Part shown: one piece after another, positions 57,116-64,000 of the stretch
Position numbering within the stretch: the first letter of the stretch is position 1
Layout: every line of letters starts with the position of its first letter
Notes under the pieces: generated by a model
Databases searched by the model: none
The model's input: only the letters and a program-made list of their open reading frames with translations
Told to the model about the DNA's origin: nothing
Position numbers and translations under genes: made by a program
NCBI GenBank assembly: GCA_033439265.1
Contig: JAVTVX010000026.1
Span: 5,519,001-5,583,000, forward strand
Direction of reading: 5' to 3'
Length of the DNA: 64,000 nucleotides
DNA from: Dillenia suffruticosa
Taxonomy: Eukaryota > Streptophyta > Magnoliopsida > Dilleniales > Dilleniaceae

Positions 57116-57461
57116 GTTGAATTTCTAGGGAAGCAAGCAATGAGTAATAAAAAGGACTTCAAAGATTTTGTTGATATTTCAAGGAAATTATACAAGTGGT
57201 TGACGGCATTTTTTCATACTTTGAGAGGGCAACATGCTGCCCTATTTATAAAGGATGGAGAGGGGAGAAATTTGAGAGAAAAGAGAGAGTGGAGAGGGCA
57301 TAAAGCCCTCTCCTTCTCTACTAGCCATTGGACCACCAACGGCTAGAATGGGAACTAGCCGTTGGGACCTCCAACGGCTAGATTCCCAGCCTGCTGGGGG
57401 CCCATTTGGGCCCCCATTTGTTGGCTCAGGCTGGGCCCGAAGGGCCCAGCCCGAATCCCGC
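57115..57461 (-). repeat. 5' LTR of Copia-N, truncated
   Basis: 347 bp matching the other N LTR but missing the last 93 bp or so on its right (U3) side. It breaks off in GC-rich sequence. Three G residues (57462-57464) join it to the integrase region of Copia-M. The TATA segment is altered from TATTTATAGAGG to TATTTATAAAGG. Confidence 0.9.
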
Positions 57462-57464
57462 GGG

Positions 57465-58776
57465 GCAGCGGTCTTAATGGCCTCATTCCAATATTCCTTA
57501 GGTAAGTTTGAGTGAAACATCATAGATCTAACTGTCTCCAAGAGATGCCTATTCTTTCTCTCGGCTATTCTATTTTGTTGAGGAGTGTACACACAAGACT
57601 TTTGATGAATGATCCCTTTTTCCTCTATAAATTTTTCAAACTCAAGACTAGTGAACTCCCCTCCATGGTCTGACCTAAACATCTTTAGGTTAGCATTAAA
57701 TTGCTTTGTTATGTATCTATAGTAGCTCTTGAATGCTTCAAATACTTCAGATTTGTTAGCTAAGAGATAAACTCAAATGTATCTAGTTTTGTGATCTATG
57801 AATGTCACAAAGTATCTAAGACCATTATGGGAGACTAAAGGAGAGGTCCAAACATCCGAATGAACTAATTCAAAAGCCTCTTTATATATTGTTTCAGAAA
57901 TGGGATAATATACTTTGGTTTGTTTTCTAAGTACACAAGCTTTGCAATGCATATCTTCTAGTTTACTATTCGGAAATAGGCGTTTCAAAGCTAGGTTTCC
58001 TGGATGCCCTAGACGTTCATGCCATAAAAGAGGAGGATATGTTTCGTACAGCAAGAGCTTGGTTCTCTTGATCCAAGTAATAGAGGTTGTTCCTCCTAGT
58101 TCCCTTGCCAATCAAATTGTTCGTTTTGCGATCCTGAAATATTACTTGCTTAGGATCAAAAATAGCTTTGCAATCTTGCTCTTTGGTTATCTTGCTAATA
58201 GAAAGTAAGTTTGAATTGAACTTTGGAACATATAAAGCTTTAGTCTTTCTCCCAAATAGTTCAATTTCTCCTAAGTGATCAACATTTAACTTATGACCAT
58301 TAGCTACTTTAACTAATTTATGATTGGTCAAGGGAATAAACTTGTTGATTTTGTTTTTATCTTTTACCATATGATAGTCACATCCGGAATCTATGAGCCA
58401 AGAATTGGAAATAGATGAAGATAAGGAATTACCAGAATGGTGACTAATCTGCCCAACAAGTCGTTTGAATTCCTTATGCATCTCCTCCATCTTGGATTCG
58501 AGTGCTGCCACTTGAGACACTTGTTGAGCATTTGAAGATGATTCCGGATTTTTCCTAGCATATTTCGGTCTCAAATGTGGGTGTAGGAACCAGCATTTTT
58601 CTTTCTTATGGCCGGACTTCTTGCAATGTGGGCAAATGTCTCTTTTTGCAAAGTTTTGAGTGTTGTTGGCCGGATGCTCTTCGTGGACAGCTTGGAAGGC
58701 TTGAGAGTCGGATTTAAGCATGGTAGATTCTTCAAGCCTTAAGCTAGTCTTTGTTCTTTGCACCATGAATTGGACT
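57465..58776 (-). pseudogene. Copia-M integrase to gag, left fragment
   Basis: Minus-strand copia sequence of the Copia-D family, very close to D. It begins at 57465 inside integrase, corresponding to the AAIKT block. The catalytic region RSDHGGEF, HSDVW, the HHCC segment, the protease motif IDSGCDYH and the knuckle CPHCKKSGHKKEKC are present. A stop sits near 57774, a frameshift near 58035-58050, and Gln to Arg near 57571. The gag portion is split by gypsy-L at 58776 and continues at 60822. Confidence 0.9.
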
Positions 58777-59551
58777 TGATGTGATCATCAAGACTACAAG
58801 AAATTTACAAGATTCAACTCAAGTTCCAGTTGGGCCAGTAACAAAAGTTCGAGTTAAAAGTTTCAAAAAAATACTGAATAACTTAATTCAGAGGGTTTTT
58901 ACAATAAGAAATTAGAGCCCAAATGAATGAAGAACCAAAAGGGGTCTCACTTATGTTCATGCAAGCCCAGTTGGAAGAGTAAAAGGCCCAAAACTATCCA
59001 AAACCAAGGGAGGACGAAAATGAAGAAAAATAGCAGCAAGACTTGGTCAAAATAGTTTGATTTATTTAATTTCCTAATTTTTATTTTTTTTTGTAACTTA
59101 TGTTTAGTTTCCTAATTCTTTATTGTTTAGAGAGTTTCTAAATTTTTAGTTGCCAATTATGTTTTTACCTTTAGGCTATAAATAGGCCATTATACATTGT
59201 GTAAAACAACACTTTTGAGAGAATTAATAAAATTGTGAGGATTCTTCACACAAGTCTTGTTCTTTTGAGAACTTTGAACTTATTCAAGATATGAGTCTTG
59301 TTTAGTTCTTTGACTTATCAATTTAGGTTTCGAACCATCTAGATTGTGGCGTCATTCATTCCATCTTTATACCAAGGTTCTTGATCTAGTGAGAAACGGG
59401 TCTAAGGTCATATACCTTAGGTTCTTCCTCCTTTAGGGCAAGGGTTGAGGTTTTTAATTCCACCGGTTCAAATAATTCGTTGAAACGATTTTTGGGCTAA
59501 ATTAACTTGTTCGTGGGTTCTAGGGTTTTTATACCCAACGGGTTCACATCA
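58777..59551 (+). repeat. 5' LTR of gypsy-L
   Basis: 775 bp with TATAAATA at 59177-59184. Other members of the LTR family lie at 48474-49246 (solo, inverted) and 52310-52532 (partial). Confidence 0.94.
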
Positions 59552-59919
59552 GTTGGTATCAGAGCAATTTCGGGTTCCCTTCGAGTTGTTCATACTTGTC
59601 TATAATTGTTCATATTTGTCTATAATTTTTCATAAAACAAAGGCAGCTTCTAATTTTTTTTCTTTTCTTTTATTGTTTCTTCTTTATTTCTTCTTTTTTT
59701 CCTTATTTATTCACCTTCTTTATTTTCTTCCTTTATTCACCTTTCTTATTTAATTCATTCCATATTTGTTTCTTTCTTAATTTGGAATTTTTCCAAATTT
59801 GTGACTTTCCTTATTTCTCACTTATTTTCCTTCTTTATTTTTCTTGTTATTCTTTTTTTTTTAATTTTACAAGACAATTATTTTTTGAGTTAATTTCAAA
59901 GAGTTGTTAATTCATTAAG

Positions 59920-60195
59920 ATGGTAAGAGACATGTTCGATGGATTGAATTCATTGAGACTTTTTCCAAGCAAAATACGGTTGCGGATGCATTTTCACACA
60001 GGTGACGATTTAGGGACAAATCGTTGTCAAGAAGGGGGGAATGATGTGATCATCAAGACTGCAAGAAATTTACAAGATTCAACTCAAGTTCCAGTTGGGT
60101 TAGTAACAAAAGTTCGAGTTAAAAGTTTCAAAGAAATACTGAATAACTTAATTCAGAGGGTTTTTACAATAAGAAATTGGAGCCCAAATGAATGA
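59920..60195 (+). pseudogene. Gypsy-L interior, RNase H scrap of a gypsy pol
   Basis: The sequence around 59936-59992 corresponds to RNase H of gypsy-O (RWMEFIETF and VVDALS blocks) with an internal deletion. It then joins the typical 3' end TNRCQEGGND just before the purine tract. The open stretch read from 59920 is in a different frame from the ancestral RNase H and runs into the 3' LTR, so it is probably not a functional protein. Confidence 0.6.
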
Positions 60196-60816
60196 AGAAC
60201 CAAAAGGGGTCTCACTTATGTTCATGCAAGCCTAGTTGGAAGAGTAAAAGACCCAAAACTATCCAAGACCAAGGGAGGACGAAAATGAAGAAAAATAGCA
60301 GCAAGACTTAGTCAAAATAGTTTGATTTATTTAGTTTCCTAATTTTTATTTTTTTTTGTAACTTATGTTTAGTTTCCTAATTTTTTATTGTTTAGAGAGT
60401 TTCTAAATTTTTAGTTGCCAATTATGTTTTTACCTTTAGGCTATAAATAGGCCATTATACGTTGTGTAAAACAACACTTTTGAGAGAATTAATAAAATTG
60501 TGAGGATTCTTCACACAAGTCTTGTTCTTTTGAGAACTTTGAATTTATTCAAGATATGAGTCTTGTTTAGTTCTTTGACTTATCAATCTAGGTTTCGAAC
60601 CATCTAGATTGTGGCGTCATTCATTCCATCTTTATACCAAGATTCTTGATCTAGTGAGAAACGGGTCTAAGGTCATATACCTTAGGTTCTTCCTCCTTTA
60701 GGGCAAGGGTTGAGGTTTTTAATTCCACCAGTTCAAATAATTCGTTGGAATGATTTTTGGGCTAAATTAACTTGTTCGTGGGTTCTAGGGTTTTTATACC
60801 CAACGGGTTCACATCA
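60042..60816 (+). repeat. 3' LTR of gypsy-L
   Basis: 775 bp, same length and termini as the 5' copy, followed by the duplicate GGACT. Confidence 0.94.
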
Positions 60817-60821
60817 GGACT

Positions 60822-61424
60822 TCTTGAAATGAAGGAAAGACCTTCATTCGAAGAATCTCTTGACAAATTGGAGCATATTCATCTCCAAGACCCATGAGTA
60901 GACCAAAGGTCATATCTTCATCGTTCCTTTGAAGAATGGTCTTGAGATTTATAGTAGGAGGCCTCAAGAGATTGAGTTCATTCTATAGATCCCTATATTC
61001 TCCAAAGTATTCGGGTATGGATTTACCTCCTTTTTGAATTTTGAAGATCTTCTTTTTCAGCTCAAAGATTCTTCCGGTGTTGGATTCTTGACCAAATAAC
61101 GATTGCATTTACTCCCATAATGCTTTTGCGTTTGGAATACATGTGACCATAGCCTTGTGAGTTTTGTCGAGACATTTGAAGGAGCACCACCACTTGATCG
61201 TCTGTCTTCTTCCATACTCTGAATAATGGATTGGCTTCATCAAGAGGTTCTTCAAAGATATGATTTTCAAGGTTGAAGAAGTTTAGGGATCTCTTGATGG
61301 TATCTTGCCAAGCATTGTAGTTTGTGGAATCTAGAAGTAAGGAGGTGAACATTGAGGTGCTAATTTGTGGTGGAGGGTCATTAAGACCGGAAGAGGAAGG
61401 TATCGTTGCCTACTCTGATACCAT
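60822..61424 (-). pseudogene. Copia-M gag, N-terminal part
   Basis: This continues Copia-M on the other side of gypsy-L up to the start ATG (61422-61424), which overlaps the primer site (61412-61423, last base G to A). It shows UBN2-like gag closely matching Copia-D. It contains a TAA-type stop near 61110 and a loss of two bases near 61170 within LLQMSLDKTHK. Confidence 0.9.
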
Positions 61425-61878
61425 GTTGAGATTTCAAGCTATCAAGCAACTAGGATTGAATGAAAACTTAAAGAACTTTATTTCAAGAAAGAGTGCACAA
61501 TGAGAGCATTGTTTTTTCATAGATAGAACATTCCATACAAGCTCCTATTTATAGAGATTATTACTTGTGAAAGAGAGGGAAAAAGACCCCAAAGTCTCAA
61601 GGAGCTATTGGGGGACATTGGGGATAGATTTCTGTCCCCAAAATCACTGTATAATAGCCATTTTTATGGCAGTTATACAGTGCAACGGCTATTCAAAAGA
61701 ACTAGCCGTTTTGCCCTTTTTAGAGCCCATTTTGGGCTTCTTTTAGGGGTTTAACAATGCCCTTTTTGAAGACTAAAAAACCCATAAGGAACGGGCCAAA
61801 TACATCTCATGGATGGGTTTAAACTTGGCTTGAAAAGGGGCCTATGCTATCCACACTTAGTTCTCTTTTATTTCAACA
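61424..61878 (-). repeat. 5' LTR of Copia-M
   Basis: 455 bp, D family, with scattered differences from the D LTRs. The 17-bp hairpin of D is here imperfect in both arms. On its right is AAATG, the base context of the C-family LTR GGGCCCTAAATGG, so M inserted into such an LTR. Confidence 0.92.
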
Positions 61879-62153
61879 AAATGGGCCTTGTCCGGTTGGG
61901 CCCAGCCCGGGGCAGCAAATGGGGGACCAACAGGTCCCCCAACGGCCAAAATTGGAGAGGGCACAATGCCCTCTCCTCACTCTCTTTTCTTATCTCCTTG
62001 CCCCTCTTCTTATTCTCTATAAATAGGGCTTATATGTTTCTTTGGAAGGAATGAAAAACATGCCTTCATTGCATGTAAACTCTCTTTGATTTATGAATTA
62101 AATTCTTGAAGTTTCTTTCTTCATTCTTAGCTTGCTATATTTAAATTTCATCA
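61879..62153 (+). repeat. C-family LTR remnant, internally deleted
   Basis: 275 bp matching the Copia-C LTR from its base 122 to the end TTTCATCA. The GC-rich palindrome block is collapsed: sequence from the first AACGGC to the last AACGGC is missing, as is another segment between two GGGCCCAGCCCG-like repeats. TATAAATA is retained near 62018. It abuts gypsy-O RT. Confidence 0.88.
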
Positions 62154-63506
62154 CCTATTTCTCGTTTAGATGACATGTTAGATGAGCTGCATGGTACTTG
62201 TGCGTTTTCTAAAATTGACCTTAAGAGTGGCTATCATCAAATATGAATAAAAGAAGGAGATGAATGAAAAACAGCATTTAAAACAAAATATGGGTTGTAT
62301 TAGTGGTTAGTTATGTTCTTTGGATTAACTAATGCTTCTAGTACATTCATGTGCTTAATGAATCATGTTTTACGTGCTTTTCTTGATAAATTCATAATTG
62401 TTTATTTTGATGATATTTTGATATATAGCAAAAGTTTATATGATCATGTCTCACATTTGCATTCGGTTTTGGATGTACTTAGAAAAGAAAATTTATATGC
62501 TAACCTCAAAAAGTGTATCTTCTGCACCGACAAGCTTGTTTTTCTGGGTTTTGTTGTGAGTGTTAAAGGCATCGAGGTGGATGAAGAGAAGATCAAAGCC
62601 ATCCCAGAATGGTTGACCCCCTCCAATATAGGTGATGTTAGAAGTTTTCATGGGCTTGCTAGTTTTTACAAGAGGTTTGTGAAAGATTTTAGCTCTTTCA
62701 CTGCATTGCTTACATAAGTCATCAAGAAAAACATTGCATTTCAATGGAGTGAATAGCAAGAAAAGACGTTTTAACTTATTAAATATAAGCTTATTCATGC
62801 ATCTTTACTTGCTTTACCTAATTTTTCTAAAACATTTGAAATTGAATGTGATGTTTCTGGTGTAGGTATAGGCGCTGTTCTTATGCACGATGAAAGACCA
62901 CTTGCGTAGTTTAGCGATAAGTTAAGTGGGGCTATACTTAACTATCCTACCTATGACAAAAAATTATACACCTTGGTTCAAGCTTTGGAGACATGACAAC
63001 ACTATTTGTGGCCGAAAGAATTTGTGATTCGTATGGATTACGAATGCTTGAAACATTTGAAAAGTCAACATAAGCTGAATAAGAGATATGCTCGATGGAT
63101 GGAATTTATCGAAACTTTTTCTTATGTCATTCGATATAAACAAAATAAGGAGAATGTAGTTGTGGATGCACTTTCACTCAGGTATGCCTTAGTCTCTACT
63201 CTTGATGCTAAATTTCTTGGTTTTGAGTATATTAAAGAACTTTATCATGACGACCACGATTTTGGAGAAATTTATAATGCTTATGAAAAATCTGCAGAGG
63301 GCAAATTCTATAGGTATAAGAACTTTTTGTTTGGAGAAAATAAGTTGTGCGTGCCAAATTGTTCATTGAGAGATTTGTTAGTTTGAGAATCTCATAGTGA
63401 ACGGTTAATGGGAAATTTTGGAGTCGCCAAAACCTTGACAATTTTATGGGAGCACTTTTATTGGCCACACATAAAGCGAGACATTGAAAGATTTTGTGGT
63501 ACATGT
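62154..63506 (+). pseudogene. Gypsy-O pol fragment (RT, RNase H, start of integrase)
   Basis: Ty3/gypsy polyprotein beginning within RT at PISRLDDML and [13 protein letters not shown]. It continues through YFDDILIYS (about 62403-62429), the [12 protein letters not shown] and YPTYDKKLY RNase H blocks, VVDALS, and the integrase zinc region WEHFYWPHIKRDIERFCGTC. Its style is chromovirus-like. Stops occur near 62244, 62265, 62302, 62716, 62752, 62770, 62908, 62994 and 63385. It is interrupted by the Copia-P LTR at 63507. It is related to the ancestral pol of gypsy-L. Confidence 0.9.
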
Positions 63507-63965
63507 TGTTGAAGAGAAGGATAACTCAATCCATGTTCATCACCAACCAAGTGCATCTACTTAGAAGCCTAAAAATCAGCCTGCATTGTCCAGCAAGCAT
63601 TGCCCATTTGGGCCGCCTAAACTAGCCCAAAATACATTCAAAAATAGGCCCAAGGAAGCCCAAAAGTTTGGAGAAAAATCTAAGAAGCAAACCCAAATAG
63701 CTAGGGGCAGTTTGTGCAGTATATATTTCAATAGTAAAAAAACTAGCTGTTGGAATTCCTTGGGGTTTGAGCTCCAACGGGAACATTGCTTTTGAATCAC
63801 TATCTACCGACTATTTTTTTCCTTTTCTCTATAAATAGAGTCTCATTGTATCCCCTAAAACTATGATTCAATGCTCTGAATCATCAATATATTCTCTCAT
63901 TGTTTTTCAATAAATTCAGAATTTATTTCATACTTTTTTTGTCTTTAGACTTTGATATTTCAACA
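63507..63965 (+). repeat. 5' LTR of Copia-P (G family)
   Basis: 459 bp from TGTTGAAGAG to TTTCAACA, same family as the Copia-G LTR, inserted just after the integrase CGTC of gypsy-O. TATAAATA lies near 63831 and the palindromic box is the AACTAGCTGTTGG variant. The element continues beyond the window. Confidence 0.9.
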
Positions 63966-64000
63966 TAGTATCAAAGCAAACTTCGATCCCTTCCTCTTCA
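63965..64000 (+). pseudogene. Copia-P primer site and gag start
   Basis: The primer site reads TAGTATCAAAGC (63966-63977), with two G-to-A changes from the standard. The gag start codon is ATA (63965-63967). The following codons match the SIPSSS start of Copia-G gag. The window ends here. Confidence 0.8.

Larger units (their letters stand above)
58777..60816 (+). mobile_element. Gypsy-L, complete non-autonomous LTR element
   Basis: A 2,040-bp element with two 775-bp LTRs (58777-59551 and 60042-60816, roughly 2-3% different by eye). The target-site duplication is GGACT (58772-58776 and 60817-60821), with terminal inverted repeat TGATGTGA/TCACATCA. The primer site is TGGTATCAGAGC (59554-59565) and the purine tract GAAGGGGGGA (60031-60040). 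The 490-bp interior has a pyrimidine-rich leader and only a 90-codon open stretch. It keeps every cis element and no enzyme, so it must rely on proteins from elsewhere. Confidence 0.95.

Noticed and set aside
59920..60195. The 91-residue open frame of gypsy-L as an expressed protein
   Set aside because: It is out of frame with the RNase H ancestor, has no motif and ends within the LTR; I describe it only as a remnant.
1..64000. Host gene, tRNA, rRNA, organellar insert or integrated pararetrovirus
   Set aside because: All recognisable coding sequence belongs to copia, gypsy or LINE families or to a CACTA end. No coat or movement-protein motifs, cloverleaf with CCA context, or rRNA blocks were seen by eye; short or diverged ones could be missed.

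Overview
The window is plant nuclear DNA, almost certainly from an angiosperm. It consists of retrotransposons nested inside one another, mostly Ty1/copia. I see no host gene, no tRNA or rRNA gene, and nothing bacterial. The evidence for a plant is: many copia polyproteins with UBN2-like gag, plant-type primer sites (complementary to initiator tRNA-Met, and to tRNA-Asp in an Athila-like element), a CACTA transposon end, a plant L1-type LINE and chromovirus-like Ty3/gypsy sequence. The species cannot be named from this. Element names A to P are local labels.

Left stack (1-16838). A reverse-transcriptase scrap is followed by Copia-A (+). A is cut in its RT by Copia-B (+, LTR at 3809). B is cut in gag by Copia-C (+, 4269-14470, TSD GGAAT). 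C is cut in RT by Copia-D (-, 7945-13012, TSD TAGTG). D is the jewel of the window: identical 456-bp LTRs and one uninterrupted 1,392-codon gag-pol frame. B resumes at 14476 and stops abruptly at about 16838.

Seam (16839-23277). A pol-deleted Athila-like element (E) is arranged as internal 3' end, LTR, internal, LTR. Elements left of it lack their right halves and elements right of it lack their left halves.

Right stack (23278-45240). Remnants of Copia-F (+), G (-), H (+), a CACTA end and Copia-I (-) follow. I is split by Copia-J (+, 35422-40942), which contains a C-family solo LTR with TSD GTGAT. J is flanked by an exact 262-bp duplication instead of a 5-bp one.

Quiet zone (45241-52532). 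This holds microsatellites, about 2.5 kb of unassigned AT-rich DNA, a decayed LINE cut by a solo gypsy LTR, and two LTR pieces.

Right block (52533-64000). Copia-N (-) is fused at a second seam to Copia-M (-, D family). M is interrupted by a complete 2,040-bp non-autonomous gypsy element L (TSD GGACT). Next come a C-family LTR remnant, gypsy-O RT/RNase H, and a Copia-P 5' LTR running off the end.

Shared logic: in the copia copies the gag ATG straddles the LTR/primer-site junction, and where the 3' end survives the pol stop lies inside the 3' LTR. Most of the LTRs carry paired inverted CCAACGGCTAG boxes about 70-150 bp upstream of TATA. These match the consensus of the plant mitosis-specific activator (MSA) element, which is the most interesting pattern I found.
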